Positions 26,734 to 37,056 are shown, counted from the first letter of the stretch. The stretch: DNA of 64,000 nucleotides from an uncultured Blastocatellia bacterium (GCA_946480785.1 CAMLLD010000001.1:124001-188000); one strand, 5' to 3'. A program made the numbers and translations. The notes: generated by a model not told the origin, from the sequence alone.

Positions 26734-28277
26734 CCTTCGCGGCCGATCATCACGAAGCCGGTGCGCAAGATAATTTTGAGATCCAGGAGTAACGACCAGT
26801 TCTCGATGTAGAACAAGTCCAGCCGCACCATCTCTTCAAACGGCAAACGGTTTCTACCCGAGACCTGCCACAGGCCTGTCAGCCCCGGCTTCATGTCGAG
26901 CCGCTTGCGGTGCCACAGTTCGTAAGCTTCAACCTCGTAAGGAATCGGCGGGCGTGGGCCAACGATGCTCATGTCGCCCATCAGGACGTTGAGCAGTTGC
27001 GGCACTTCGTCAAGACTCGTGCGTCGCAGGAATTTCCCGACGCGTGTGATGCGTGGATCCGCGAAGAGTTTGTAAGTCGGTTTTTGTGAGTTGCCGAGGT
27101 TCGCTTCGGCACGTCCCGCGATAAACGCGCGCTGATACTCGCGATGCAGCTCGGGATCGGCATCGGCGATCATCGTGCGAAACTTGTAAAGCAGAAACAG
27201 ACGGCCGTCCATGCCGACGCGTTCCTGCGTGTAAAAAACCGGGCCTTTCGAATCGAGTTTGATCAGCAGCGCGAGCAGCAGCCAAAACGGCAGCAACAGC
27301 AGGAACGCTGCGGCTGAGATCACGATGTCGAAAGTTCGTTTCAGTATTCGCGCGCCGCTCGAGAGTGGTTCGCGAAACAAACGAATCATCGGCAGCACGC
27401 CGATTTGATCGATCTCGGTTTTGCGTGGCAGGCAGTTGAACAAACTCGGCGCGATGCGAAATTCGACACCGCGGCGGCGGCCGCAGCGCATCATCACTTC
27501 AAACAACGCGTCGCCACTCACCTGCGGATCGGCGATGATCACTTCGTTAGCGCCGGAATCGCGAATCGCTTCGGGCAAGCCCGCGAGCGCCGCGATCACC
27601 GGCACGCCTTCGTAAGTTCCGGTTTGAGTTAGTTCCGGCGTTTGCGTTTCGACGACGCCGATGACGCGATAGCCGAGCGCGGGACGTTCGCGCATCTCGC
27701 GAATGAACAGCGCCGCTTCCGGACCGCGTCCGACCACGAGTGTCGGAATCAAATTGATCTGTCGTTGGCGCGCAAACGTCTGCGCCGCGCGCATCACAAA
27801 CCTGATCGTGACGACGCTTGCGAGCACCAGGAAGAAGTCGACGACGAACACGCCGCGGGCGTAAGAGAACGCGCGAAACTGAAAGCCGCCGCGATAGAGA
27901 AACGCGGCCGCAACGATCAGCAACGAGCCGATCGCCGTCGCTTTGAAGATGCGAATGCCGTCGTCAACAAACGAAAACTCGCCGCGTAGTCGATACAGAT
28001 CGCAGTAGCGAAAACTGAGCAAGCGAATGCCGACGACGAACAATAGCAAACCACCGTACGGCGCAAAGCGATCGCTCCACGCGAACGTGCCGTCGCTCGC
28101 AAACGCCGAGACACCTTCACGGAGATAGAAAGCGAAGATGAAAGCGCCGGCCGCCGCGAGTGCGTCGGTGATCACGAGCAGCGCTTTGACGGTGGGAATG
28201 ATCCACTTCGGCGCGCGCCCCGGCACACGCACCGCACTCGCGTCAGTTAACTGTTGTCGTTTGCGTTCAGCTCGCAT
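26727..28277 (-). CDS. Undecaprenyl-phosphate sugar phosphotransferase (WcaJ/WbaP-like)
   Basis: The protein is about 516 residues. It has four to five N-terminal membrane helices (about 28-150), a CoA-binding-like Rossmann domain (about 175-295), and a C-terminal bacterial sugar transferase domain (about 320-516). The diagnostic segments are [60 protein letters not shown] and [14 protein letters not shown]. It should transfer the first sugar-1-phosphate to undecaprenyl phosphate and start the glycan repeat. The ATG at 28277 starts inside the DUF354 gene's end (10-bp overlap); a TTG at 28289 is an alternative. Confidence 0.92.
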   Translation of the reverse strand: MRAERKRQQLTDASAVRVPGRAPKWIIPTVKALLVITDALAAAGAFIFAFYLREGVSAFASDGTFAWSDRFAPYGGLLLFVVGIRLLSFRYCDLYRLRGEFSFVDDGIRIFKATAIGSLLIVAAAFLYRGGFQFRAFSYARGVFVVDFFLVLASVVTIRFVMRAAQTFARQRQINLIPTLVVGRGPEAALFIREMRERPALGYRVIGVVETQTPELTQTGTYEGVPVIAALAGLPEAIRDSGANEVIIADPQVSGDALFEVMMRCGRRRGVEFRIAPSLFNCLPRKTEIDQIGVLPMIRLFREPLSSGARILKRTFDIVISAAAFLLLLPFWLLLALLIKLDSKGPVFYTQERVGMDGRLFLLYKFRTMIADADPELHREYQRAFIAGRAEANLGNSQKPTYKLFADPRITRVGKFLRRTSLDEVPQLLNVLMGDMSIVGPRPPIPYEVEAYELWHRKRLDMKPGLTGLWQVSGRNRLPFEEMVRLDLFYIENWSLLLDLKIILRTGFVMIGREGY

Positions 28278-28285
28278 CTTGGGTT

Positions 28286-29302
28286 TCAACCGAGTATCAA
28301 TCCCACCACTTCGTCGATCACGTTTGACGCCCCTCGTGGCTTGGACGGTTCTTTCTTTTCGACTGACAACTTGCGCGTGTCTTCCAAACTTGCGATGCGC
28401 TGCAACCGGCCTTCGTTAACAAGCTCTTCATCCACCGCCGCCCACTTGCCCGCGTAAATACTCGCGACCGGAACACCAAGGGCCGCAGCCTCGCGATTGA
28501 TCGTTCCGCCCGCGCTGATCACGAGATCGCTTGCGGCGATCAGGTTCGCGCCATCCAACGGCTGCGCCGGCACTATCAACCGCTCGCTCGCACGCGCCGA
28601 GTACAGGCCTCGCTGCGTCTCGTTGCGCGGCAATAACACCACCTGCACGTTTTCCCTTTTCAACAACAGCGCCAACGCTTCGTCAAATAACTCGTTCTGA
28701 AACCGGTGATACAAAGCATCGTGCGCGGGCGGCCGCATCAGGACCAGCACATTATCTGCACGGACGCCGAGTTCACACAACTCTTTGGCGAACGACGGAT
28801 CCGGCTGAAAGTCAGCGAGGTAAACATCCTCCTTCGTGCCGTTGTAACGACGAACCTTGCCGGCGCGCGCACCGTAACGCCGCAGACGCTCGGCCGGAAA
28901 ACTCGCCGGCACGATGACGCGCGACGCGAACCGAAACGCGAGGTGGTTCGCGGGCTGGTGTTCGTAGTCCATCAGCGTGACGCAACGCGTGCGCAGCGCA
29001 CGCGCCGCCAGAATTTGTGAATAGGAGTTGTGACTGATGGCGAGATCAAACTTGCGTTTGCGCGCCCACGAGGCGAGCGCCCACGCGCGCCCGACGAGAT
29101 TGCCGGCTTTCGCGGACACTTGCCGCCCACCGTGCGCGCCGACAACATCAACTTCAAAATCCGCAGCCTTCGCGAGCGGAACAGTTTCCGCGAAATCGCG
29201 CGCGGTGACTTCGATCTCGTGTCCCGCGGCGACAAACCGCGCCGCGAGTGCTTTGAAGAACGGAACGTGCGGCGAGTTTGCGAGATCGATCCAGAGATGC
29301 AT
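28286..29302 (-). CDS. DUF354 family protein, GT-B-like glycosyltransferase candidate
   Basis: The 338-residue protein matches DUF354: LWIDLANSPHVPFFKALA at the start, ISHNSYSQILAARAL in the middle, LMRPPAHDALYH and finally SAGGTINREAAALGVPVAS, a glycosyltransferase-like GT-B nucleotide-binding turn. DUF354 genes are frequent in polysaccharide clusters of bacteria and archaea, but their reaction is unproven. ATG at 29302. It ends close to the sugar transferase start and begins seven bases after the upstream oxidoreductase gene, which implies one operon. Confidence 0.83.
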   Translation of the reverse strand: MHLWIDLANSPHVPFFKALAARFVAAGHEIEVTARDFAETVPLAKAADFEVDVVGAHGGRQVSAKAGNLVGRAWALASWARKRKFDLAISHNSYSQILAARALRTRCVTLMDYEHQPANHLAFRFASRVIVPASFPAERLRRYGARAGKVRRYNGTKEDVYLADFQPDPSFAKELCELGVRADNVLVLMRPPAHDALYHRFQNELFDEALALLLKRENVQVVLLPRNETQRGLYSARASERLIVPAQPLDGANLIAASDLVISAGGTINREAAALGVPVASIYAGKWAAVDEELVNEGRLQRIASLEDTRKLSVEKKEPSKPRGASNVIDEVVGLILG

Positions 29303-29309
29303 GTACGGA

Positions 29310-30323
29310 TCAGAGTTGGAGTTCGATTAGCCGGCCGCGGTCGTGCAGCGAGGTTTCCGCGGCTTCGATCATGCTCACCATGCGCAGGCCCGCTGGACCA
29401 TCGGTGTCCGGCTGGCGGCCATGCTCGACACAGTCGATGAAATGCAGCGCTTCGGTTTGCAGCGCCTCCGTGTTGTCGAGCCGCGGCGCCCACATGTCGC
29501 CCGAGCGATAACTCACGAGCATTTTGTAAACGTCTTCCTGACGCGGCGTGACGCTGATGCCTTTGTCGTAGACCTTCAACTTCTCGCTCGGCTCGAGATC
29601 GTCGTAGAGGATCATCTTTTCACTGCCGCCGATCAGCGTGTGACGAACTTTCACCGGCGTGAGCCAATTGACGTGGACGTGCGCGATCTGCGCGCCCGCG
29701 AAGAAGAGCGTGATGTACGCGACGTTCTCCGGCTGGCCCGGAATGTGGCTGATGCCTGTCGCCGAGATCGCCACCGGCTTCTCGGGCAAAACGTAATCCA
29801 TGATCGAGAGATCGTGGATCGCGAGGTCCCAAATGACGTTCACGTCGTGTTGAAACAGACCGAGGTTCACGCGCACGGCGTCGTAGTAGTAGATCTCGCC
29901 GAGTTCGCCTGACGCGATCAGCTCGCGCGTCTTGCGCACGGCGTCGGTGTAGACAAACGTGTGGTCCACCAGCAACACGAGCTTGCGCCGCGTCGCTTCA
30001 TCGATCAACTGCCGCGCTTCATCCGAGCGCGTCGCCAGCGGCTTCTCCACCAGGACGTGCTTGCCCGCTTTCAACGCCGCCATCGCTAATTCGAAATGTG
30101 ACGACACTGGCGTTGCAATCACGACCGCATCGATCGACGGATCGTTGATGAGATCGGCCGGTTGGTTACACGTCTTCACGCCCGGATAAACCTTCTGCAA
30201 AGGCACGAGCCGCTCCTCGCGCAAATCGCACACGCGTGTGACCGCCGAGCCATGCGCGGCCATGAAGTTTCGCACCAGGTTCGGCCCCCAATAGCCGTAA
30301 CCGATTACCCCAACGTTGATCAT
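29310..30323 (-). CDS. Gfo/Idh/MocA-family oxidoreductase, WbpB-like
   Basis: This 337-residue protein has the NAD-binding GVIGYGYWGPNLVRNF at the N-terminus (residues 5-20) and the KHVLVEKPLATRSDEA motif (about 88-103) with the catalytic Lys. Together with the WbpD-like acyltransferase it resembles the UDP-GlcNAcA 3-dehydrogenase of the 2,3-diacetamido-uronic acid pathway. The 3-aminotransferase WbpE is not visible here, so the sugar product is uncertain. ATG at 30323; its first four bases overlap the acyltransferase stop. Confidence 0.85.
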   Translation of the reverse strand: MINVGVIGYGYWGPNLVRNFMAAHGSAVTRVCDLREERLVPLQKVYPGVKTCNQPADLINDPSIDAVVIATPVSSHFELAMAALKAGKHVLVEKPLATRSDEARQLIDEATRRKLVLLVDHTFVYTDAVRKTRELIASGELGEIYYYDAVRVNLGLFQHDVNVIWDLAIHDLSIMDYVLPEKPVAISATGISHIPGQPENVAYITLFFAGAQIAHVHVNWLTPVKVRHTLIGGSEKMILYDDLEPSEKLKVYDKGISVTPRQEDVYKMLVSYRSGDMWAPRLDNTEALQTEALHFIDCVEHGRQPDTDGPAGLRMVSMIEAAETSLHDRGRLIELQL

Positions 30324-30802
30324 TTTTCCTGCTTGCGAATGTAGCTGATCACGCGTGCGGGCACGCCCGTCACGATCGCGAAATCAGGCACGTCTTTCGT
30401 CACCACCGCGCCCGCGCCGACGAGCGCGCCTTCACCAATCGTCACGCCTGCGATGATCGTCGCGTTGCTGCCGATGCTCGCGCGTCGCTTAACTTTTGTC
30501 TTTATTACTTGCCAGTCGGCTTCGGTCTGCAAACTGCCGTCCTCGTTGACCGCGCGCGGATAGACGTCGTTGGTAAACATCACTCCATGGCCGATGAAAC
30601 ACTCGTCGTCGATCTCGACGCCCTCACACACAAAAGTGTGTGAGGAAATCTTGCAACGCGCGCCCACGACCGCATTCTTCTGTATTTCGACAAACGCGCC
30701 GATCTTCGTGTCGTCGCCGATCGCACAGCCGTACAAATTCACGAGCTCAGGCTGAAAGATGCGAACGCCGGTTCCTAAAACTACATCTGCTGCGATCGGC
30801 AT
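30320..30802 (-). CDS. Left-handed beta-helix N-acyltransferase, WbpD-like
   Basis: The 160-residue protein is mostly hexapeptide repeats (I/V-G-x4 register), for example CAIGDDTKIGAFVEIQKNA, IDDECFIGHGVMFTND and SIGSNATIIAGVTIGEGALV. His residues in SSHTFV and the GHGV turn could be catalytic. WbpD enzymes acetylate the 3-amino group of UDP-2-acetamido-3-amino-glucuronate. The segment VTKDVPDFAIVTGVPARVI is typical of this group's C-terminus. It follows directly on the alpha/alpha-toroid gene (TAAATG junction) and overlaps the dehydrogenase gene by four bases, so the pair is translationally coupled. Confidence 0.87.
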   Translation of the reverse strand: MPIAADVVLGTGVRIFQPELVNLYGCAIGDDTKIGAFVEIQKNAVVGARCKISSHTFVCEGVEIDDECFIGHGVMFTNDVYPRAVNEDGSLQTEADWQVIKTKVKRRASIGSNATIIAGVTIGEGALVGAGAVVTKDVPDFAIVTGVPARVISYIRKQEK

Positions 30803-32005
30803 TTAGCTTGGTGTGTCCTCGAGCAGGCGCGCGAGCGCGTAAAGCATCCACGCCTGCGTCCAGCGCATGTACGGCTTGCGCACCGTGTAGAAGCGCCGTC
30901 GTTGATAGTAGAAATAACCGTGGCTGTCACGAAGATTGCTGATGGTCCACGAAGCGATCTGCCGGGCCATGGTGACTGAAGTTTCGTCCAGGTCACGACA
31001 CTCGAGCAGAGTAACGATGGCGCTGGCCGCGGCGTGCGCGTCCGCCGGATAAGCGTCGTCATGGTAGTATTTCGGCCATCCATCAGCAAGAAAGAACGTG
31101 TCTTTCCAGTAGCGATAGCCGCGTTTCAGTGCCTGCTGAAACTCTTCACCGAGCGAGCACGCCGCGGTTATTCGTTTCAAAGAAAACAGGATGTAAGCAG
31201 TGTGGAAGCTGTCGATCCACGATTGATTTGGTTCGGTGCCGTAGGTCCACGAGCCGTCGGGTTGTTGTTGGTTGATGACGTAACGTGTGGCGCGCTCTGC
31301 TTCGTGACACAACGCGGTGTCGTCTGTTAGCTGGCCCACGCAGGCGAGCGCTTCAGCCGCAAGCAGACTCGCGTTGAAGATGCGCGTGTTGCTGTTGGGT
31401 GCGTAGCTGAAGCAGAGTTCTCTTTCCGTATCGACGGTGCGTGGCAGGTCGCGCAGGATAAAATCGCAAACGCTGCGTGCGGTGCTCAGGTATTCGTTGT
31501 CTTTCAAAGCGTGTGTGGCTTCGATAAACGCGCGCGCCGCGAAGGCGGTGGGAACGATGGTCGGCGTGCCGCGTGGCGCGAAGAAGTTGCGGCTTTGCCA
31601 GTCGAAGTTGTAACCCCAGGCCGCGCCGCTACAACCTTCGACGCGCATGGAGAGCAACATCGCGAGCAGGTTTCGTGCTTGCTGTTCCGCTTCTTCGGTT
31701 CGTAAGCGGCGGTAGCTTGCGAGTTGGGCCAGTGCGAAGAGCGCGATGCCTTTCGAGTTGCGTTCGACGGGAACGAGCGCAACGGAGCGTAGATCGGCGG
31801 GCGATCTTTTCAGCAGTTGCGTCCAAACGAGACGCGCAGCGCGTGAGTTGGCTAACGGCGTTGCCTGGAATAAGCGGCTGTTGAGCGCGTCGAAAGGATC
31901 GTGTCCGGCAAAATCGTGTTCGCGGCACCAAGCGAGGAGTTGATCGTAAACCGTTTCCAAAATCTGCGTAATCTGTGGAGGTTTGATCCGATTACCGACT
32001 GCCAA
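30803..32005 (-). CDS. Alpha/alpha-toroid protein of unknown activity
   Basis: From the TTG at 32005 the protein has about 400 residues of regularly repeated helices. Motifs such as AFIEATHALKDNEYLSTARS and QQQPDGSWTYGTEPNQSWID resemble terpenoid-cyclase or six-hairpin-glycosidase toroids, but I see no complete catalytic set. The glycan context suggests a polysaccharide-modifying or cleaving role. A TTG at 32038 would only add an Arg-rich run overlapping asparagine synthase; I think it unlikely, and the true start is uncertain. The aromatic-rich YFYYQRRRFYTVRKPYMRW region near the C-terminus is striking. Confidence 0.7.
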   Translation of the reverse strand: MAVGNRIKPPQITQILETVYDQLLAWCREHDFAGHDPFDALNSRLFQATPLANSRAARLVWTQLLKRSPADLRSVALVPVERNSKGIALFALAQLASYRRLRTEEAEQQARNLLAMLLSMRVEGCSGAAWGYNFDWQSRNFFAPRGTPTIVPTAFAARAFIEATHALKDNEYLSTARSVCDFILRDLPRTVDTERELCFSYAPNSNTRIFNASLLAAEALACVGQLTDDTALCHEAERATRYVINQQQPDGSWTYGTEPNQSWIDSFHTAYILFSLKRITAACSLGEEFQQALKRGYRYWKDTFFLADGWPKYYHDDAYPADAHAAASAIVTLLECRDLDETSVTMARQIASWTISNLRDSHGYFYYQRRRFYTVRKPYMRWTQAWMLYALARLLEDTPS

Positions 32006-33923
32006 CCGACGTCTCGATGCGTCGCGGCGTCTCGACAAAGCTTTCGTGCCAGAGCTCGAACATCAGCAACGTCCAAAGCAGCTTGCGATGATTTGCGACG
32101 CCACGCTCGTGTTCGTCCTGCAAGCGCGCGACGTACGCAGGATTGAAAACGCCCGCCCGGCGCACGCGCTCCGGCGACAGCAGATCGCGCGCGAGCGGAC
32201 GCAGCTTCACCTTCAACCACTCCGCCACCGGCACGCCGAAACCTTTCTTACCACGACGCGTCACAAACGCCGGCAGCATGTCGCGCACGGCCTTCTTCAA
32301 AATGTACTTCGTCTTCAGGCCGCGCAGTTTGTAGTTACACGGCAGCGACGCGGCGAACTCCGCGACGCGCGGATCGAGAAACGGCGCACGCACTTCCAAA
32401 GACACCGCCATGCTCGCGCGATCGACTTTCGTCAAAATGTCTTCCGCAAGATAAAGCTGCGTGTCGACGCTCTGCATGCGCGTCACCAGATCCTCGTTAT
32501 TACACTCGTTGGCGATCGCTCGTGCACCGGCGTAAATCTCACCGTCACTCACCGCCAACGCTTCCGGCGAGAGCAACTGCTCCTGCTCCTGCGGCGTGAA
32601 TGAACCAAACCAAACGTGATGCCGCGTGATCGTGTCGTAGTTCACACCGGTCACGAATCGCAGCGCTTTGTAGTCGAACGAAAGGTTCTTCGTCTTCACC
32701 GGCATCAACCGGACCACTGGTTCGATCAAACCTCTGCGCAGCACCGCGGGCACGCGTTTGTAAACTTCGGCCCAACGATGACCCGCGTACATCTGATAGC
32801 CAGCGAACAGTTCGTCGCCGCCATCGCCACCCAACGCGACCGTCACGTGTTTGCGTGTGAATCGGGACAGCAAATACGTCGGCACGAGTGACGGATCGCT
32901 GAACGGTTCGTCCATCCACGCGCCGATCTCGCTGACGAGATTCGCGGCGAGGTTCGCGCTCAGTCGTTCTTCGTGATGGTCCGTGCCGAGAAACTTCGCC
33001 ACGCCGCGCGCGTACGCCGATTCGTCGAACGAAGCTTCCGCAAACGAGATCGAAAACGTCTTCACTGCTTCGGACGAAGCTTGCACCGCGAGCGCGGCGA
33101 CTGTCGACGAATCGACGCCGCCCGAAAGCAACACGCCCAGCGGCACGTCAGAAACCAAACGCATCCGCACCGCATCAGCCAACAACTCACGCAAGTGTTC
33201 GGCGGCTTCATTCTCGCTCGGCACGGGTTCGGCAGTTTTGTAACTGAGCCGCCAATAGCGTTCGACATTCACGCGGCCGTTTTCTAGTGTGAGCTTGTGC
33301 GCGGCGGGAAGCTTGTTGATGCCTTCGTAGATCGAAAGCGGCGCCGGCACGTAATCAAACGAGAGGTATTGCCGCAGCGCGTTCAGGTTGAGCGACGGCC
33401 GCACTGCCGGATGGGCCAACAGCACCTTAGGCTCCGACGCGAAGAGCAACGTCTTATCAAACACGCCCCAGTAGAGCGGCTTCTCGCCGAAACGATCGCG
33501 CGCGATCAATAACCGGCGGCGTTTGCTGTCCCACAACGCAAACGCAAACATGCCGTTGAGCTCGCGCACCATCGCGTCGCCATACTCTTCGTAGAGATGC
33601 GGCAGCACTTCCGTGTCTGACGCGCTGCGAAACGTGTGACCGCGTTTTTCCAACGCCGTACGCAACTCGCGATAGTTGTAAATCTCGCCGTTGAGAATGA
33701 CGGCGACAGACTTGTCTTCGTTGAAAGTGGGCTGTTCGCCGGTAACGAGGTCAATGATAGCGAGCCGTCGCATGCCGAGCGCAGCGCCCGTCGTCACAAA
33801 CAGTCCTTCGGAATCCGGACCGCGATGAATCATGTGCTGACACATCGCGTGCAGCAGGTCCTTCGCGCCGTCGGGCGGCGGCGCGTGTGAATCGATGTTG
33901 GCCCAACCGGTAATTCCGCACAT
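31992..33923 (-). CDS. asnB: Asparagine synthase (glutamine-hydrolysing)
   Basis: The 643-residue enzyme starts MCGITGW, where Cys2 is the glutaminase nucleophile. Residues 1-210 form the class II amidotransferase domain, with IHRGPD (32-38) and ILNGEIYNYREL. The synthetase domain contains the ATP pyrophosphatase loop SGGVDSS (267-273). All key residues are present, so it can make an amide from glutamine and an acyl-adenylate. In polysaccharide clusters such paralogues often amidate uronic acids or act outside the primary asparagine supply; that is inferred from context. ATG at 33923. Its end overlaps the toroid gene. Confidence 0.93.
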   Translation of the reverse strand: MCGITGWANIDSHAPPPDGAKDLLHAMCQHMIHRGPDSEGLFVTTGAALGMRRLAIIDLVTGEQPTFNEDKSVAVILNGEIYNYRELRTALEKRGHTFRSASDTEVLPHLYEEYGDAMVRELNGMFAFALWDSKRRRLLIARDRFGEKPLYWGVFDKTLLFASEPKVLLAHPAVRPSLNLNALRQYLSFDYVPAPLSIYEGINKLPAAHKLTLENGRVNVERYWRLSYKTAEPVPSENEAAEHLRELLADAVRMRLVSDVPLGVLLSGGVDSSTVAALAVQASSEAVKTFSISFAEASFDESAYARGVAKFLGTDHHEERLSANLAANLVSEIGAWMDEPFSDPSLVPTYLLSRFTRKHVTVALGGDGGDELFAGYQMYAGHRWAEVYKRVPAVLRRGLIEPVVRLMPVKTKNLSFDYKALRFVTGVNYDTITRHHVWFGSFTPQEQEQLLSPEALAVSDGEIYAGARAIANECNNEDLVTRMQSVDTQLYLAEDILTKVDRASMAVSLEVRAPFLDPRVAEFAASLPCNYKLRGLKTKYILKKAVRDMLPAFVTRRGKKGFGVPVAEWLKVKLRPLARDLLSPERVRRAGVFNPAYVARLQDEHERGVANHRKLLWTLLMFELWHESFVETPRRIETSVGSR

Positions 33924-33934
33924 AGGATGTAAAG

Positions 33935-34948
33935 CTAATCTCTAAAACCCAACCGCTCGCGCACGGCGTAAATCGCTTTCGCTTGCGACTCGTGATACGT
34001 GCGCACCAGCATCTCCGCCAGCAAGCCCATCAAGAGAAATTGTACGCCGACGGCAAACATCACGATCGTCAGAATCGGCAAAGGCGTTTGCACGAAGTCG
34101 GCTTTGTGAATGATCTTGAGGAAGACTGCGTAGAGTCCGCCGAGCAGCGAGATCGCAAAGGCGAGCATGCCGAATGAACCGAACACGTAAATCGGCTTCG
34201 TTTGATACGACGCCATGAACTTGATCGTCATCAGGTCGAACACGACTTTAAGCGTCCGCGATAGTCCGTACTTCGATTTGCCCATCGTGCGCGCGTGATG
34301 TTCAACCGGAATCTCGGTGACGCGCGCGCCCGCCCACGATGCGTAGATCGGAATGAAGCGATGCATCTCGCCATAGAGCCGCACGTCCTGCAACGACTCG
34401 CGCCGGTAAGCTTTCAACGAACAGCCGTAGTCGTGCAGCGGCACGCCGCCGATCCAGGAGATCAAACGGTTGGCGATCATCGACGGTAGCTTGCGTGTGA
34501 CCATCTTGTCTTTCCGGTTTTTGCGCCAACCGGAAACGACGTCGTAACCTTCGTCGAGCTTGTCGAGCAGCCGCTGGATGTCTGCCGGATCGTTTTGTAG
34601 ATCGGCGTCCATCGGGATCAACACTTTGCCGCGCGCAGCATCGATGCCCGCTGCCATCGCCGCTGTTTGACCGTAGTTTCTTCGCAAAGCGACTACTCTG
34701 ACGCGCGGATCCATTTCAGCGATCTCGCGCAGGATCTTCAAACTGTCGTCTGTTGATCCGTCGTCAACGTAAACAATCTCGGCGGAACGCCCGAGAGCTC
34801 TCAACGCCGCGTCGAGCTTCGCATGTAGCGGACGAAGATTTGGTTCCTCGTTGTAGACCGGAAGGAAGACCGAAACTTCGGGCTCGTCGGCCGGAGCTGT
34901 TTCAGGCGTCGGGCGAGTAACCGTTTCCTGTTCGTCGAGAATCTTCAT
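33935..34948 (-). CDS. GT2 glycosyltransferase (dolichol/polyprenyl-phosphate mannosyltransferase-like)
   Basis: The 337-residue protein has a GT2 catalytic domain (about 25-240) with VFLPVYNEEPNL, EIVYVDDGSTDDS and the metal-binding PMDADLQNDP, and two C-terminal transmembrane segments (about 255-280 and 290-315). This is the layout of ArnC/DPM-type enzymes, which load a sugar onto a polyprenyl phosphate. The ATG at 34948 is chosen over the upstream TTG at 34951. It lies 11 bases upstream of the asparagine synthase start, so they are likely cotranscribed. Confidence 0.9.
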   Translation of the reverse strand: MKILDEQETVTRPTPETAPADEPEVSVFLPVYNEEPNLRPLHAKLDAALRALGRSAEIVYVDDGSTDDSLKILREIAEMDPRVRVVALRRNYGQTAAMAAGIDAARGKVLIPMDADLQNDPADIQRLLDKLDEGYDVVSGWRKNRKDKMVTRKLPSMIANRLISWIGGVPLHDYGCSLKAYRRESLQDVRLYGEMHRFIPIYASWAGARVTEIPVEHHARTMGKSKYGLSRTLKVVFDLMTIKFMASYQTKPIYVFGSFGMLAFAISLLGGLYAVFLKIIHKADFVQTPLPILTIVMFAVGVQFLLMGLLAEMLVRTYHESQAKAIYAVRERLGFRD

Positions 34949-34968
34949 CAAGCCATCGGCATTTTAGA

Positions 34969-35922
34969 CTAATTCGTGCGGAACCACTCAACGAAGCGGT
35001 GCAGGCCGTCTTCGATCTGGGTTTGCGGGTTGTAGCCGAGTAGCGCGCGCGCTTTGCTGATGTCGGCGAAGGTTTGCGGCACGTCGCCGGGCTGTGGCGG
35101 CTGGCGGTCGATGGTCGCTTTGGTTCCGAGTTCTTTTTCGAGTAACGCGATCAGTTCGTTGAGCTCGACCGTGCGCGACTCGCCGAGATTGAAGACTTCG
35201 TAGTCGCTCCGCTCGTAAGCGATCGCAGACATCACGCCGTCGATGATGTCGTCGACGTAAGTGTAATCGCGGCGCGTAGTGCCGTCGCCGAAAACCGGAA
35301 TCGGTTTGTGTTGGCTGATCAGTTTCGCAAACTTGTGAATCGCGAGATCCGGGCGTTGGCGTGGTCCATACACGGTGAAAAAGCGCAGGCAGATGCAACG
35401 CAGGCCGTAGAGATGCGCATACGTGTGGCAAAGAAGCTCGCCCGCGGCTTTCGTCGCCGCGTACGGCGAGATGGGTTGGCGAATCGGATCGTCCTCACTG
35501 AATGGGACCTTCGCGTTGATGCCGTAGACGGATGAAGACGAGCCGAAAACGAATTGCCTGATGCCGTGGTGACGCGCGAGCTCGAGCAGGTTCAGCGTGC
35601 CGTTGATGTTGGTTTCGCTGTAAAGCTGCGGCTCTGCTAGCGATGGTCGCACGCCCGCGCGCGCGGCGAGGTGCACGATGCAATCGAAGCGGCTTTCGTT
35701 GAAAACTGTTTGGAGCGCGCTGTTGTCGCGAATGTCTGCTTCGACGAGGTTGTAACGCGGATCTCTACGCTGATCGCGAATGTTCTCGCGTTTGATTTCG
35801 GGTTGGTAGAAATCGTTGAAGTCGTCAACGACTGTGATCCGATCGACGTTCGTGCTGAGCAGTCGATCGACGAGATGTGAACCGATGAAACCTGCGCCGC
35901 CGGTTACGAGAATATTCTTCAC
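34969..35922 (-). CDS. NAD-dependent epimerase/dehydratase (extended SDR; UDP-glucuronate 4-epimerase-like)
   Basis: From a GTG at 35922 the enzyme has 317 residues. The NAD motif [10 protein letters not shown] lies at residues 6-15. The catalytic SSSSVYG and the YAATK dyad (YxxxK) are intact, and the cofactor loop region ends with [13 protein letters not shown]. The pattern resembles UDP-glucuronate 4-epimerases or closely related sugar epimerases; the sugar cannot be decided. The GTG lies two bases after the stop codon of the methyltransferase gene, an arrangement that suggests coupling. Confidence 0.88.
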   Translation of the reverse strand: MKNILVTGGAGFIGSHLVDRLLSTNVDRITVVDDFNDFYQPEIKRENIRDQRRDPRYNLVEADIRDNSALQTVFNESRFDCIVHLAARAGVRPSLAEPQLYSETNINGTLNLLELARHHGIRQFVFGSSSSVYGINAKVPFSEDDPIRQPISPYAATKAAGELLCHTYAHLYGLRCICLRFFTVYGPRQRPDLAIHKFAKLISQHKPIPVFGDGTTRRDYTYVDDIIDGVMSAIAYERSDYEVFNLGESRTVELNELIALLEKELGTKATIDRQPPQPGDVPQTFADISKARALLGYNPQTQIEDGLHRFVEWFRTN

Positions 35923-35924
35923 GC

Positions 35925-36815
35925 TTACTTTGTAGCATAGATCCACAAATGCCAGCCCCACCGCGAGGCGAGTTTCGCTTCGAGCGGGCGCGGCAGTAGT
36001 GGGCCGAGGATCGGCAGCCAGCGCTTGTTGAAGAAGTAAGGTTGGATTTTGACGTCGGCGAAGTCTTTGAAGAGTTCGGCCGCTTCTTCTGTTGAATAGA
36101 CGCGCGCGAGTGGATTGCCGGCGCCGTCGGTGTTGCGGTTGAGAAATTCAGCCGCCTTAAGGTAACGAGAATTCGAACGCAGTTGTCGCGCGTGCTCGCG
36201 CAATGAGTCTTCGTTTTCGCCGGTGAAGATCCGAACCAGTTTCATACCTGCTTTCCAGCGCAGCAGTTGAACGCCGGCGCGGCGCAGAATGGAGATGTTG
36301 ACGCGATAATTGTAGGAGTTGCGATGATAAAGCATCACGAGGGCGCGACCGCCGGGACGAAGCACGCGATGCACTTCGCGCACTGCGGCTGCGGTGTCGG
36401 GCGTGTGATGCAGTACGCCGTGTGAGTAAACGATGTCGAACGAGTTGTCGGGGAAATCGAGTTGCTCGGCGTCGGCGACTTTGAAATTGCCCGGCAGGTT
36501 GAAGAGTTCGAAACGGCGACGCGCCAGATCGACCGCTGCTTCTGTTAAATCGATGCCGGTGTAGTGAGCGCCGGCTTTGGCGAATTGCGAGCCGTCAGTA
36601 CCGAGTCCGCAACCGATTTCTAAAACATGCTGGCCTTTGGTGTTTGCGAAGCCCGCGGCGTCAGGAATGTGCCATTCCTTGTGATAACGATGAGCTTCGA
36701 CGAGTTCGTAGAAGCGGCGCGTACCTGGTTGGGCATCGGCAAACTTAGCCCCGCAGGGGTTCTCTTGCCAAAACGCGCGTACACGCTCTTTGAGTTGGGA
36801 GTTTGCTTGCGGCAT
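35925..36815 (-). CDS. SAM-dependent methyltransferase
   Basis: The 296-residue protein starts at the ATG 36815 (MPQANSQLK), where coding character begins; the longer open frame to 37136 crosses structured noncoding DNA and looks artificial. The SAM motif [19 protein letters not shown] (about 63-82), the [20 protein letters not shown] region and [14 protein letters not shown] are class I features. The C-terminal part (about 180-296) is helical and ends LWIYATK. Methylation of sugar or lipid in the glycan block is plausible. It is the first gene of the long leftward glycan operon. Confidence 0.85.
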   Translation of the reverse strand: MPQANSQLKERVRAFWQENPCGAKFADAQPGTRRFYELVEAHRYHKEWHIPDAAGFANTKGQHVLEIGCGLGTDGSQFAKAGAHYTGIDLTEAAVDLARRRFELFNLPGNFKVADAEQLDFPDNSFDIVYSHGVLHHTPDTAAAVREVHRVLRPGGRALVMLYHRNSYNYRVNISILRRAGVQLLRWKAGMKLVRIFTGENEDSLREHARQLRSNSRYLKAAEFLNRNTDGAGNPLARVYSTEEAAELFKDFADVKIQPYFFNKRWLPILGPLLPRPLEAKLASRWGWHLWIYATK

Positions 36816-36870
36816 CTCAAAGGGGTGAAAGGATAGCAGGTTGGGAAAGGGGCGACAAAGGGAGTTATTG

Positions 36871-36938
36871 CTTCGTTGTCTTGTGCCCCAGGACGGTCTT
36901 GCTGGGCGAAGCCGCCATGAGGCACAAGAGCAACGAAG
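36871..36938. repeat. Long imperfect inverted repeat
   Basis: The arms CTTCGTTGTCTTGTGCC (36871-36887) and GGCACAAGAGCAACGAAG (36921-36938) pair almost perfectly over 17 bases, with one bulged base, around a 33-nt loop that itself contains CCCA/TGGG pairing. There is no T-run on either side, so it is not a simple terminator. It may be an RNA structure, a regulator site or a dispersed palindromic element. Confidence 0.6.
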
Positions 36939-37056
36939 GCCGCTGGGGTGAGGTTCCCAAGATCCGGCTAAAGGACACCCACCTGTCCAACCAGTTGACA
37001 TTGCCCCCTCTCTCAACTGGGCCAGATCAAACGCACAAACGAGACGTACTCGGATC

